DNA of 64,000 bases from positions 8,240,501-8,304,500 of the forward strand of contig NC_091002.1 of NCBI RefSeq assembly GCF_041146395.1, written 5' to 3'. The DNA comes from Eulemur rufifrons (lineage: Eukaryota > Chordata > Mammalia > Primates > Lemuridae). A program made the translations under genes and the position numbers. Positions 1 to 11,767 of the stretch are shown here, in pieces (the stretch's first letter is position 1; every line of letters begins with the position of its first letter). The notes under the pieces are model-generated. The model was not told where the DNA came from and searched no databases. It worked only from the letters and a program-made list of their open reading frames with translations.

Positions 1-65
1 TGTGGACATTTAAGGTTTGGTCATATGAATTTCTATCTCTAAAATCAATTACATTTGCCTTTGAG

Positions 66-73
66 ATATACAT

Positions 74-108
<35 letters not shown>

Positions 109-110
109 AA
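66..110. repeat. (CA)n/(TA)n compound microsatellite
   Basis: A run of alternating ac dinucleotides passes directly into alternating ta dinucleotides. This is a simple compound microsatellite, likely polymorphic, with no sign of function. Confidence 0.95.
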
Positions 111-706
111 AGCAAAATCTCAGTTAAAGATGAATATATACCTCACTTCACAAACCAAGGAAGCATAATTGAAATCCACCTTCCACGTCAGCCGAAAAGG
201 ACAAGATCTGCCAAAAAGAAGCAGAGGCTGAAGGGGCTGACTGCATACGGATGGAAAGAAAGCAGCTAAGGGGGACAGGAAACTCTGGCAATCAGCGGGT
301 GTTGCTATTGAATACAGGGTGGCCAGAGAAGTCCTCCTCAATAATATGACATCTGAGCAGAAAGCAGAAGGAGGTCAAAGACTGAGCCGTGGTGTACTGT
401 GAAGAAGAGCATTTCTGACAGAGGAGCAGCAACTGCAAAGGCCCTGGGGCAGGAGTGTGCTCAGACTGCACAGGGGACAGCCCTGAGTGGCATGGACAAA
501 GTGACAAGCAGTGGGAGGTGAGGTCAAAGGGTAACAGGGCCCAGGTCACTGAGGGTCCTGCAATTAACAGAAGTACAGCTTTCACTACGAGTGAGATCAG
601 AGTCTGAGAAGAGGACTGACACCAATCCATCATTCTTTACATGAATTATCTGATTTGAAACACGTAACAACCTTCTCATCCAGTATTATTTTTACCACCT
701 TGTAGA

Positions 707-934
707 TTAGGGTTTCTCAACCTCAGCACTATTGGTATTTGGGGCTGGATACTTATTGCTGGGAATTGTTCTGTACACCACAGAATGCTTAGCAGCATCC
801 CTGGCCGCTACCCACTAGACACCGGTAGCATCCTCTACCTCTCCGCCCAGTGCACCAACCAAAAATCTGTATCACTGTTGTCTCCAAATGATGACAAACT
901 TCTGGGGTCAAACTGTCCCAGTTGAGAATCTCTG
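707..934 (+). mobile_element. MER5A-type nonautonomous hAT-Charlie DNA transposon
   Basis: It opens with a terminal inverted repeat resembling CAGNGGTTCTCAACC (ggtttctcaacc) and closes with the complement (gttgagaatctctg). Between them is the characteristic 'cttagcagcatccctggcc' block and the ctacccactagac segment. It is an old element that long predates primates. Confidence 0.85.
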
Positions 935-1164
935 TTCTAGATGAGAAAACCAGGGCATTAAGGTTAAATAATCTGTCCCAAATTCACAGAGATAGCTTCA
1001 AATTGAATTCTGATCAGATGGACTAAAGAGGCCAAGTTCTTAACAACTGTGCCATCCTGGACTGCTACTAACAGTTAAGATGTCTTAATCACATTAATTT
1101 TAATCCCTTTGTGAGCTTACCTAGAATAGGGCCAAGAAATATACAAAAGCCTGAGAGAGTATCT

Positions 1165-1355
1165 TCACTAGCATTGCCTAGGCATTTACCACATGCCAGG
1201 AACTACTGTGAGCACTTTACAATGTATAATTTCACTTAATTCTTCCAGTAACTCTAAGAGATTTTATTATTATCCCATTTTACAAATGAAGAAATTGAGG
1301 CACAGCCAGGGCCATATAGCTAGTAACTGGCAAAGCCAGAACTCAGACAAGGCCG
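1165..1355 (-). repeat. MIR SINE
   Basis: Read on the plus strand it shows the reverse complement of the MIR core and tail: atgccaggaactactgtgagc, then ttttacaaatgaagaaattgaggcac, then catatagctagtaactggcaaagcc. It is a diverged ancient SINE. Confidence 0.8.
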
Positions 1356-1730
1356 TCCGTACTCCACAGAGGACCTAAGTATTCTGTGAGCCTTCCTGAG
1401 AGGAGCTGAACGTGGGAAGCGACCCTGAAAATGACACTCCCCGTTGGGAGGCAGCACTGCCTCTCTAAGAGAAAGAAGGAGAAGTTCAGTTCTGCCTCCT
1501 CTTCAGTGAAGTCTCCCTTGCTTTGCTAACCCTCTTAGGCTAATGGAAGGGAAATGTAAAAAGGTTAAGATCATGACACAGTTGATGAAAGCTGGAAGAA
1601 CTCCTACATTAAACTGGACTGGCAGGGTCAGAGAGGCCCCCTAGCAGAGGGGACACCCAGAAAGAGTCCTACAAAGGCACAGAAGCAGACAGTACTGGGA
1701 GGTGTCGGGGGGTATGCAACTACCAGCAAT

Positions 1731-1935
1731 TGCTGCTTACAGTGGGCAGAACGGCCTCCCAAAGGTGTCCACACCCCAATACCCAGGACTTGTGTGTATA
1801 TTATGTTACACGGCAAAAGGAGCACTTTGCAGACATGATTAAGGACACAGACCCTAAAAGAGGGACAGTGCTCTGGATTCCCCTGGTGGGCCCAATCTAA
1901 TCCCATGAGCCCTGAATGGCAGACAACTTTCTCCA
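1731..1935 (+). repeat. Old interspersed repeat, possibly an ERVL/MaLR LTR fragment
   Basis: The blocks 'cacggcaaaaggagcac', 'tttgcagacatgatta' and 'gggcccaatctaatc' recur in a common mammalian interspersed repeat. The family name is uncertain from memory, so this is given only as a probable LTR-type fragment. Confidence 0.45.
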
Positions 1936-2777
1936 GATGGAGGCAGAAGAGAGGTGCAACAGAAAAGGAAGTCAAAGAGGTTCCAAGCATGAGAAGGATT
2001 AGCCCCCGTTGCTGGCTCCGAGATGTAGGAAGCTGTACAAAGGAACCAGAGAGGCCTCTAGAAGCGGACAGCCAGCACAGAAACAAAGACCCCAGTCCTG
2101 CCTAGAGACCTGGGTTCTGCCAATAACCTGAATAAGCCTGGGAGAAATTCTTTCCCAAAGCCTCCAGATAAGAGCCCAGCCAGACAGCTCTTTTTTTTGG
2201 CCTTGTGAGAGAAACCCAGAACAGAGAAATGAGCAAAGCCAACCAGGATTGCTGACATTCAGAACTAAGAAAATCAATTTCTCGTTTGGGCCAAGAAATT
2301 GCAGTAATGTGTTACAGCAACAATAGGAAACTTAGCTGAATGAAGTTCAAGACGAGGGGCTGGGCCCGAAGTGTCAAGGTCATGGACAGTAAAAATAAAC
2401 GCCAGAGATTTGACAAACACTGAGGATTAGTATAGGCTCTCATCCATCCAATTACTATGCTCTTTTACCCCTGTTTGTCTCGGCATAAATTGCTCCCTTT
2501 TCACTTACCTCTACCTGCTCAACTCCTATTTATCATTCAACATCCAGCTTCTCCCTGAAGCTTTCCAGACACCAACCCAATCAACCATCCCACCCACTGT
2601 ACTAAGGACACACATTTTTATGAGCCTACTCAAAAAACAATAAAAAACCTCCAACCTCCCTAGGACACCAGAGAAGAACTGGCACAGTAAGTGTCCCTTG
2701 AGTACCTTTTCAGACCTGAGGTTCAACGAATGCTTTTAAATCTAACCGTATCCTTCCACTTTCCAAAATGCTCTTAC

Positions 2778-3372
2778 CTTGCACGACTATTTCTCTCCTC
2801 GGAGCTGCAAGCAGGCAATGAGGGCTCGTTTTCGGGATGACGGTTCTGAGAACCACGTCGAGCTCGCGCTGCGTCTCAGGCTGAGATCCCGCCCCGGGGC
2901 CGGTGAGGAAGGCCAACAACTCCTGACTGCCGCCGGCGAAGCTGCGGGAGAAATCGTCCCAGAGCAAATCCAGGTCCGCAGCGGGGAAGTCGCCCTCCCC
3001 GTCTCCGGCCTTGCCGGGCTGCCCCGGATTCCCAGCTAGCAGAGGCGCTGAGGCTGCTTCCTTCTGTGCCTGCTCTAGCTGGCGCCGGCCCCGGGCCTCC
3101 GGACGTCCGCGACCCACCGTGCCCCCCGCGGGTCCTGCTCCAGGCCTGGGACCGGGTTCCGGTCCCTCTTCCTGCTCGGGACCGGTGCTCGGCCTGGGGC
3201 CGCGGGTGTCCGCGCAGGGCAGGGCGGCGCTCCGGCGGGCCTCCAGACGGGCACCGCACAGCCGTTTGTTGGCCACCTGCGGCCTCTCCAGCCACACAGC
3301 CACGGCCGCCCAGAAGCCTCCCGGGAGCAGCCCTCCTGGGTCGCTCACCGCGACCCGACCCGCCTCCGCCAT
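2778..3372 (-). CDS. TRMT44: TRMT44 coding exon 1 (N-terminus of tRNA (uracil-2'-O-)-methyltransferase 44 homologue)
   Basis: This exon encodes residues 1-198 plus one base. TRMT44 is the homologue of yeast Trm44, an S-adenosylmethionine-dependent enzyme that 2'-O-methylates U44 of tRNA(Ser) in the cytoplasm. The match to human TRMT44 is recognised from GFWAAVAVWLERPQVANKRL near residues 19-38, GDFPAADLD, RELDVVLRTVIPKTSPHC and RREIVVQ at the end. The middle is a Pro/Gly/Glu-rich low-complexity linker that differs in length from human. The SAM-binding domain lies in later exons outside this window. The ATG has G at -3 and G at +4. The exon ends at 2778, followed on the minus strand by GTAAGAG; the open frame beyond this (GKSILESG...) is intronic. 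The exon sits in a CpG island and runs divergently from ACOX3. Confidence 0.93.
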
Positions 3373-3480
3373 GACCAGCCGGCAACTCAGGGCTGGGGTC
3401 GCGGCGCGTGATGACGCAAACTCGGCGGCGCGTTGACGTCATACGGCGGTGCCGGAAATGAATGTGGTGCTTTCTTCGGC
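2780..3480. promoter_or_regulatory. CpG island over TRMT44 exon 1, with divergent promoter
   Basis: The stretch is GC-rich and dense in CpG, ending abruptly near 3480. Just upstream of the TRMT44 ATG are a CRE-like tgatgacgcaa (3409-3419), a perfect palindromic CRE TGACGTCA (3434-3441) and an ETS/GABP-type CCGGAAAT (3452-3459). No TATA box is visible. These are standard marks of a dispersed, bidirectional housekeeping promoter. My recollection that the human ACOX3 and TRMT44 transcripts start within about 100 bases of each other supports, but does not prove, that ACOX3 transcription also begins here. Confidence 0.75.
3434..3441. promoter_or_regulatory. Palindromic CRE (TGACGTCA)
   Basis: A perfect eight-base CREB/ATF site lies 62 bases upstream of the TRMT44 ATG and 11 bases before the ETS site at 3452-3459. 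Being palindromic, it can serve transcription in both directions. Confidence 0.65.
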
Positions 3481-4207
3481 CTTCTCTGGCTTTTTGCTTT
3501 CCTTGGTCGTGGTTCAACTGTGGAGTTCTTAAGGAATTTAACCTTTGTTTTATTATCTGGGGAATGTAAATCCTAGTTGTGCTGGTGCCTAGCAGTAACG
3601 TGGTCAGAGCTGAGTTTTGGAAGAATTCTGGAGGTGCTATATTTATAAATCATAAAGCCAGAGGATCTGGAACCCAGTGTCTCCGGTATTGATCACTGAT
3701 AAAAGTCCAGGAGCCTAAGTTTGTGAACGTTCAAGAGAAGTCCCGTATGAAAGCTCCCTTTTCTCCACTTGCTTTCTTTTGTGGAAGAGTTGCAACCAGT
3801 GCGTTTCTACGTCTGAGCACAGCCACGGGTGTTTCCTAAGAATGATAGAACCTCATGCTATGACAGATGGACGTGTCCCCAGGAGGAACAGAGAAGGTTG
3901 GATACTGCCAATTTAGTCCAACGTAAGCAGCACCTGGTCTTCAGGATCTGTAGTGAAATTCCAAAAACCTCAAAGATTCTTCATTCTTTTTATACAACAT
4001 TACTCTACTTGGGATTTTGCCATTCCCTGAAGAATCTCTGTCAGAATCAAAGAGAAGTGAAGACTCACTCAAATCATGTGATTTATGAGAGAAAAGAGCA
4101 CAGATCAAATGTGGAATAAAGTAAAAGATAAATGAGTGATGTAAACTCACAGACACAACGGCTCACTCCAGCCCAGTCTTTGATCCTGTAATTGATTTTT
4201 ATGCTGT

Positions 4208-4530
4208 CTGTGTTAGTTTCCTACCTCTTTGGAACAAATTACCACAAACTGGGTGGCTTAAAGCAGCACACACTTACTCCCTCACAGTTCTGAAACCTCT
4301 GAGGGAGAATCTGTTCCTCCCTTCTGGCTTCTGGTGGTTGTCAGCGATCCTTGGAGCTCCTTGGCTTGTGCCTGCATCACTCCACTCTCAGCTTCCAGGG
4401 TCACACCGCGGATGACCTAATTTTAACTTGGTTACATCTGCAAAGGCCCTATTTCCAAATAAGTTCACAGATACCAGGGGTTAGGACTTCAATATATCTT
4501 TAGTGGGGACCCAGTTCAACCCACAAAGGT
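4208..4530 (+). repeat. Interspersed repeat of the 'gttagtttcctacc...ccacaaactgggtggctt' type
   Basis: The blocks ttagtttcct, ccacaaactgggtggcttaa, ctcacagttctg, cttggcttgtgcctgcatcac, tttccaaataag and gacccagttcaaccca occur in fixed order in a common mammalian repeat. Copies recur at 26772-27155 and 47659-48060. I cannot name the family with confidence. Confidence 0.7.
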
Positions 4531-4564
4531 GTTTATCCTGGTTGGGGCAGCCTAAAGATCAATA

Positions 4565-4755
4565 ACTACAAATCTGCCTGCAGTATTCAATACAGTAACA
4601 TGCTGAACAGGTTTGTAGCCTAGGAGCAGTAGGCTATGTCACATAGCCTAGGTATGTGATAGGTTATACCATCTAGGTTTATGTTCATACAACAATGAAA
4701 TGGCCTAACAACTCATTTCACAGAACATATGGTTAAACGACACAGGACTGTATAT
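4565..4755 (+). repeat. Interspersed repeat, DNA-transposon-like, family unresolved
   Basis: The stretch with gtttgtagcctaggagcagt, cacatagcctagg, accatctaggtttatg and gacacaggactgtat matches a repeat I have seen many times in mammalian genomes but cannot name reliably. Confidence 0.55.
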
Positions 4756-5519
4756 AAAAACAAATTGTCAAATTCCACTTTAGTATGGTAAACGTTAAAA
4801 AACTTCTTATCAGCTATTTGGCTGACTGGAGAATATGTATTTTTCTAATTCATGGTGATGTAACATTGGCCCTAATTGAAGAACTAGTATTTAAACGTAT
4901 TATTTATGAAGATGAGACATGAAAGCTTATTTATATTTAAAATTTTTATTAAAGGGATATTCAGTTTTAGTTATTTTCACTGCTGAGATTGTGGGTAAAG
5001 TAGGCATTAACAAATTTATGTTTGTCTCGTTTGCCTCTTCAATTTTAAAGATATTTAAAATGATATAACTAAAAATGTTTGGACAGTATATATGTTTTGA
5101 AAACATTTTTTTCTTGTTTAGTATATTGACTTTGTACTGTGAATTTCTTTGTTTTTCTTATTTCTTGGATAATCTCAGTATTTTCATGGGGGGATACTCT
5201 TAACTTCATTTATGAGGCAAATTTCCATACAAAACTCAATCTCCTTTCTGTATACGTACACACATGCTCCTTTTAAAAAAAAAACTAATTTCTTGATAAT
5301 TTTTTTCCCATTAAATTCTGCTTAAGGAACACTTAGTCCTTTAAGCACAGAGTATAATTATGATGTTCAAAACAGAAAATAAGACTTTATAAAGTCAATG
5401 ATTCTTAACAATATGAATTTAAGGTTTGTTTTTAATTTCAAGGTTTGATGATTTACATGTGTAATTCTGTTATCTACCCAAGCAAAATCTTTTGTAGTTC
5501 AAATTAAACTTCTCAAAGA

Positions 5520-5552
5520 GCAAAAAAAAAGAAAAGAAAGAAAAGAAAAGAA
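5520..5552 (+). repeat. A-rich simple repeat (AAAAG)n
   Basis: A run of adenines passes into repeated aaaag units, probably the relic tail of a retroposon or a simple repeat. Confidence 0.8.
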
Positions 5553-6289
5553 ATAACTACAATTCTTACCAAGCCGCTGATGTGTACAGGGACCTGGAGT
5601 AAGCCCTGAGAATGCAGAGCTAAATAAGACCCTGCCCTTTAGGAGCCTTCAGGTGACAGTAGAGGCAGAAAGACGATGGCTATGGAATAGGAAAAGTGAA
5701 ACAGTCAAGGCATGTACAGAGCTTAGAGGTTGCAGAGAAAGAGAAGCTAGTTACTCTCGAAGACACCTTCTATCTCTAAACAAAGGTGTAGTAAAAGGGG
5801 GAGCCAGTGACAACTGAGTTAAAGAGAACTTTTAAAAAAGTCTTTAGAGGGAGTCCCAGGGCAAGGTATCTACTTTGATTTCTCCACATACAGCAACAAT
5901 GCTGCTTCATTTAAATGTGGGCTCAAGTTCTCAAAAGTCTCTTGTTTTCTAAAGCAGATAATATGAAAAGCAAAAAAGAGAGAAAAAAAAAAGTCTCTTG
6001 TCTTCCAGGCTCTGGAAGGCCCTTTTGTGGCCCTGGGGCTTTATTGTGTCCCAGCACCGGTTAATTTAGTCTCCGCTTCTCTGCTGCATGTCACCTGGGC
6101 ATAGCAGAGAGAGGTCACAGAAACCTGCAGTCCTAGGACTTTGGAGTGAGGGGTCATAAATTCAGAAGCCAATGTTTGGCAGGGGAGGTGGAAAATTCCA
6201 GTTTGACAGGGGCTAGTATCCTTGCACAAGGGCATGTGAGTTGCTTCCTGGAAACTATCCTATTGACCTAAGGGTACTGTTAACCTGCC

Positions 6290-6745
6290 TGCTGCCTCCA
6301 ACTTCCAATGCCCTGTGCACTCTGGTTCCTGCCTCCCTTTCCAACCCCAGTCTCCAACTGTTTCCCCTCACCTGCTAAGGCCCTGCCACCACGGTCTTCT
6401 TGTTCTTCAAACTCAACAAGCTCATTCCCACCTTTGGGCCTTTCTCCTGGGTGTTCCCTTGCCTGACATGTGTATTCTCGGATCTTCTGCCTACTCAGGA
6501 ACAGCTGAACTGTCCCCTCCTCAGGCAGGGCTTCCCCGACCACCCAACCAAATGGCTCCCTTTTTGCACGTTATTATTAATACCATGTTTTGTTTTCTTG
6601 TAACTACCCAAGCTTTGTTTGCATCCTCTCTCTAGAAAATATGCTTTGTTAGGTTGGGACCCCTGTCTGGATTATCATCATAACCCTCGCATACTTTTTG
6701 GCATATAGGAGATGCCCAGTAAATAATTGCTGAATGCAAGGATCA
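6290..6745 (+). mobile_element. L2 LINE 3' fragment
   Basis: The text runs ctcaaactcaacaagctc, cctttgggcctttctcctgg, tgacatgtgtattctc, then caggcagggcttccccgacc, and ends in catataggagatgcccagtaaataattgctgaatg. This order is typical of the 3' end of L2. It is heavily diverged and has no open reading frame. Confidence 0.7.
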
Positions 6746-6927
6746 CTGAGATTAGAGAGTGTGGCAGGAGATCTGTGCAGGTGGAAGAGATGTCCAGGAC
6801 TGTCTCTCTGGGGAAAAGCAGGGCCCAGCCAGAGGATGTTGGGTGTAGCAAGCACAGAGAAAGCTGGCAAGACCCAGGCTTAGGTCAAGGTTCCGACTCA
6901 CTGCCTGGGGCTGGGAGTAGTCTCTAG

Positions 6928-7132
6928 ATAGTGCTATGCTATAGTACTTTCTGTGATGATGGAAATGTTCTGTTTGCATTGTCTAATCGAGTAGCTACAT
7001 GTGGCTACTGAGTACTTGAGGTGTAGCTAGTGCAATTAGGGAACTGATTTAAATTAAATTTATAGGTAATTTTAAGTAATGCATAAACAGCCGCATGAGG
7101 CTAGTGGCTGCTGTGTTAGATGATGCAGCTCT
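6928..7132 (+). mobile_element. MER58-like nonautonomous hAT element
   Basis: It shows tactttctgtgatgatggaa, then gtagctacatgtggctactg, then the inverted form gaggctagtggctgctgtgtt near the end. This is the arrangement of MER58-type hAT-Charlie elements. A second copy is at 56658-56812. The family name is from memory. Confidence 0.6.
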
Positions 7133-7520
7133 AGAGAGACTCAACTGGGACCCAGAAAGCCCCTCATTCTGGGTCCTTGGCGTCTAAGTGCTGGAAGCAG
7201 GGTGTAGCGTGGGAGCTCAGGCTGAGGCTTCACCTGGAAGGCCCCTGCTGCTCCGAGTGTCCTGAGTGGCAGCTCCAGCTGATCAGAACACAGGCCTCAG
7301 CCCACATCAGCAGCAGCCCCCATCACCTTCCAGGCCCTCAGCCAGACACAGTCACCTGATGCTAAGACTCCTTCAGCATATAAACCCTTTGGATTGAATG
7401 TGTTGGGTTTATAGTGAGAAAAAAAAAAAAGATTTTTCATTGCCTTATGCTAGTAACATTCACCATGAAGACCAAAGCTTCACTTGTTGGATATGCATCT
7501 TACAAAACCACATTTCTGAC

Positions 7521-8215
7521 AACCAAAAATAAGTGAGACAAAGATCTCAATCAATGAAGGTTTATTGAGCCAAGATGTTGAGGACGTGCCTGGGAAAAAC
7601 ACGAACCACAGACAAGCTATGGTCATTTTTCCAAAGGGGCAGTTGGAACCTGCAGCATTTAAAGGCAACAGAGAGAAGGAAAAAGCGGGGTGGGGGGGGA
7701 TGGGGGCTGATGAGGCAGCATTACAATGTAACAGTGGTTACATTCTTGTGGGGCCCAGGAAATCTATGTTTTACATAAAACAAGGGGAATGTTAAAAGGG
7801 AAAAAGGGAGTGAAGGAAGCATCGATTATGTATGTCCCTGGGTAGGTGGAAGAATGATTGATATCTTATCTCTGTTCTGCACCTGGGAAGATAAACCTGC
7901 AGTCAACATTAATAATGTGGAATCGAACAGATTTTAGTTTTAGGATCTGCGCTTAGTCTGCAGACCCAAAGTTACAATTTGCATATCCGTGTACATGCGA
8001 GGCCAGCAAGGAACTTCCTCAGGAATGGTCTGTGGGGCAGTATGTGTCGATGCCTGAGACCTCTGAGCTTTCCTCGTGACCTGTCTGATGCAGAATGTTA
8101 GTAGCGGGTGTTGCTGTGGAAGGGGGTGTTGCAGGACTCAGCCTCCAGGCTTCACCTTCTCTTTTGCATCAGGAATTGGGGGGTGGTCCTGAGATTTTTA
8201 TTTTCCTTTACATTT
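7521..8215 (-). mobile_element. Probable antisense LTR (ERVL-like)
   Basis: Read on the minus strand, a canonical AATAAA (complement of 7561-7566) lies near the left edge. This is where the R/U5 end of an antisense LTR would be, and about 600 bases of U3-like sequence follow upstream. No gag, pol or env frame is visible. The boundaries are estimates. Confidence 0.45.
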
Positions 8216-8824
8216 ATATTCCATAACTCTTCTCTAATGCCATTCTCACTGCCTACTACTTAACGTGATTTCACTGGGGGGAAGGAGGTGGCTGAGCTGT
8301 GATGGGGCCACTCCCAGTCCTGCACGCCGGTGACTCCTTCCCAGACACGCTTCCATAAATTCTAAATCAGCAAGGGAGGTGGTGGTGGGAGAGAGAGAAG
8401 GGAGGGGACAAAGGGAGACAAATGGCCAGAGGGTAGGAGGCAACTTTAGTTTTAACAATGTGTTCAAATAATTGCAGTTGCCAATGATGGCCAATTGAGC
8501 AAATGACTAAAAATGAGCAGGGAGCAGGCAAAGGGTGTGCCAGAAGGAAATGGGATGGATGTCAAAATGAGCAAAAGAGGGGGTGGGTGGGGACCGATGG
8601 CAGAGTTCCTGGGGATCACCATCTCTGAGCTACCCTAAGAGCCCCCTCTTCTTCTACAGCTCACACCAGGGTTCCACAAGTGCAGTTTGCCAGGAGGTAG
8701 CTAACAAAACCAAACTCCTTTTCTTGTTCCCAAGTTGCTCCCGCTATGCTAGTTTCAGTGACATTTCCATCCACCCGGGTCCCAGCCCACAACCCTGAGC
8801 AGAGTATTACCTGAAGAAACAACG

Positions 8825-9365
8825 AAGTTCATAATGTGGAAAAGAGAGCTTTATTTCTCATGAAAGGCTGCACCTGTGGGTGGCCATTCTGGCAGGCTGG
8901 AAAGCAGGGACCCCAGCCACAAGCCAGGGTCATGTGCTTTGAGGCAGGAACAATGGGAACAGGAATTTATACTAAGCAGGGTGGCCATATATACATATTT
9001 AACAAGCTGTAGGAGGAGTCATGAATGTGTATGAAAAGAGAAACGTGCACCTGTGCAACGGAGCTTTCTGCCCTTTTATGGGTTCCATGTTCAGAAACAG
9101 CCTCCTCTATGTGAAAAAGCTGAGACAAGGGCATGAAAATCCTCTCTGCCATGCTCCAAAGATTGTTTAAAACCACTTCATGGCTGGTGGTCTTTTATTG
9201 GGAAAGAATGCTGGTCTGGCCCTAAGGAAAAAAAGCATCGCGGCCATTAGCAAGGGACGAGTGTCTGACCTCTCATCCTGTCATGGCTGGGAACTCAGTT
9301 TTAAGGCTTCTCTGGGGTCCCCTTGGACAAGAGGGGGTGCATTTAGTCAGTGGTGGGCTTAGAAT
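8825..9365 (-). mobile_element. Second probable antisense LTR-like stretch
   Basis: As with the neighbouring stretch at 7521-8215, the minus strand carries AATAAAG (complement of about 8849-8855) close to the left edge. The rest is unique-looking sequence without coding potential. An endogenous retroviral LTR is the most likely reading but the family is not identified. Confidence 0.35.
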
Positions 9366-10027
9366 TTTAGTTTAGTTTACAGGAGCACGACCTTGTCCTC
9401 TCTTCCAACCTCACCACCATTCTGTATGTCTCAGTGTCCACCTGATTGCACGTAGAGATGTCCAGTGACATTCTCAGGTCTGCCAGTGTCCTAAGGCCTA
9501 GGAGGGAACCACCGTTGGGGAGGGGTGCTGCAGGATGGACAAGCAAATGAGCAGGGGTAGTCCTGGGGTAAAGCCATGGTCAAAGCTGGGAACAAAAATC
9601 TTAAACCTAATCATCAATTCAGGAAACTAAACAGAGAGAGTGAAGTGAGGAGGCTGACACTTGCCATGAGCCAGCTCTGACAAGTCAGGAGGCAGATAAA
9701 TGTGAGAAAAGGAGGGTGGTAAAAGAGAGGGGAGCCTGAGGACATCCCCAAGGCTGGAAACATGTGCTTTGTATGTTTCCTCCATGTCATATTGTAATGA
9801 CACCCTAACTTAAATAGAGCTGATGGAAAGTCACTCAGCTCCCTCCCCACCCTCCAACTCCACTTAGCCTTATCTCAGGCCAGCTCACCTCTCACCTGGA
9901 CTGGCCCACCACTTGCTTCAAGGTCTTCTCCTTTAAGCTGCCCTCCAGTGTCTGTCTAGAAACGGCTTCTCTTTCCCTCACTCCTTCAATGAACCCGAAC
10001 AATTTCCCAGTGGAAAGATGTTTTTCT

Positions 10028-10366
<339 letters not shown>

Positions 10367-11540
10367 AAAAGATGTTTTTCTAATGTCAGTAAAACATGCG
10401 AACCTAACTTACTAGTAGTTATAATTTTGGTAGAAATTGTAACCCAAAGGTGCAAATTCTGCACTGAATGGGTATTACTCTCAACAGTAGTGTGTATTCT
10501 TATTAGACCCTGATTGATTTGGTCTGCAGGCAATCCTGGATGCTCCTGTGGACTCAGGACCACTTGCCCCAGACCCCAGGCTGGAAATGCCGGCCTGGAC
10601 TGCTTAGCAGCGTATCTGGTTGTCCCTGGTTGTCATTCAGTCCCTTTCTGCTTTTGCAACTGATAACTCGCAATTGTAAGCCTGTTCTGAATAAGAGTGA
10701 TAACTGTGAAGAAAAACCTCTTCATGGAATTAAGGAGAAGCTGTTTCAGAGTAGAACAGGAGTAGAGAGATTTCCACACGTCGGCTGAGCATCCACATCC
10801 AGACGTCCTACCATCCTAACCGTTTGTGACACATCTCTGAAAGTGAACTTATCTTTCTCTTCCCAGTAACTGTGCTGCCTGTCTTCTTTTAGTTTCCTTC
10901 AAATGGAAACCTTGGGACTGCTCCCTTTTCCTTGTTCTTTCTATGGCAAATTGCTAAATCCGGTTGATTGCATCTCTGGAGGTTTCAGACGGGGGGTGTT
11001 ATTAATAGTTTGGATCCCCAGACAGCCCTTGCGACAAGGGTGAGGGTGCAGGTAGTCACAGTGGAGCCGACCCCGGGACGCAGGAGCGACGGGCAGGAAC
11101 AAGGAGAGTAAAGGGCGCGCTACTGAGTTGGCCACATGGGCGACCCGGGCACTGACTTCAGCGCACCTGAGCGTGTGCACCAGCTTGGAGATGCCCAGGC
11201 CCCAGCCAGGGGTTCTAGTTCTGTTGCTCCGGGGCGCAATGAACAGAGCTCCCAGGGCTTCTAAGGCGGGAATGTTCCCGGCCACACTCAGAGACCAGTG
11301 TAGCCCGCATCTCAGGACTACAGGCACCTGGAGAGCGACAGCGACTTGCCGGAGTCACCCAGCCAGGCCTGAGGCGGGAGGCGGAGCGCTCAGGTCCAGC
11401 TTCCTGACCAGCCAGCTAAGCCTCCGGCGGCCGCAGGCGACAGGGCGGCGCGGCGGGATGACGTCAGAGCGGCCGGGGTCGGCCTCGCCCACGGGGAGGA
11501 GGAGGCCCAGAGGCGCGGCGGTCAGCTGGTCCTCGCTCTG

Positions 11541-11596
11541 CCGGAAGTGCTCGCGAATCGACAGACCTCCAGTGCGTTCTGCCGTGTGCGCTGAAG
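11541..11596 (+). other. ACOX3: Candidate noncoding first exon of ACOX3
   Basis: Transcription may start around the ETS site CCGGAAGTGC (ETS sites often overlap start sites). The sequence then runs to a donor-like junction CTGAAG/gtgcgg at 11596/11597. No ATG occurs in this short segment, as expected for a 5' UTR exon spliced to the acceptor before 17109. The start and the donor are inferences; there is no transcript evidence here. Confidence 0.35.
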
Positions 11597-11663
11597 GTGC
11601 GGGGCTCGGGAGTTGGGGAGTCCGAGAGTGGGGCCTGAGGGAACTCCCGGACGCGGGGGGACT

Positions 11664-11767
11664 GCAGGTGCAAATATCCGGGGTAGGGGGGCCATGAGGT
11701 TGGGCGGAGACCGCAGGTGCAAAGGCCTGTGGGGGGACTACGGGGGGGGGCGCACCACAGGTACAAA
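11664..11767. repeat. Three-unit degenerate minisatellite
   Basis: The core gcaggtgcaaa occurs at 11664-11674 and 11713-11723 and as acaggtacaaa at 11757-11767, spaced 49 and 44 bases. G-rich sequence separates the units. Each core contains an AG/GT donor-like junction. Confidence 0.75.

Larger units (their letters stand above)
1..2777 (-). other. TRMT44: TRMT44 intron 1 (partial)
   Basis: This stretch lies 3' of the TRMT44 exon 1 donor on the minus strand, so it is read as intron 1. It contains a microsatellite, a MER5A copy, a MIR and L2/LTR-like fragments, listed separately. I searched the minus-strand translations for the expected next part of TRMT44, which should begin Asp-Val after the exon 1 junction, and did not find it. 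Exon 2 therefore lies outside the window. Confidence 0.7.

Noticed and set aside
1..2777. Search for TRMT44 exon 2
   Set aside because: No minus-strand frame begins with the expected Asp-Val continuation or resembles the following TRMT44 region, so the exon is outside the window.
3011..3436. Plus-strand open frame of 141 codons opposite TRMT44 exon 1
   Set aside because: It is the antisense shadow of the TRMT44 exon in a GC-rich island, where stop codons are rare. No recognisable domain.
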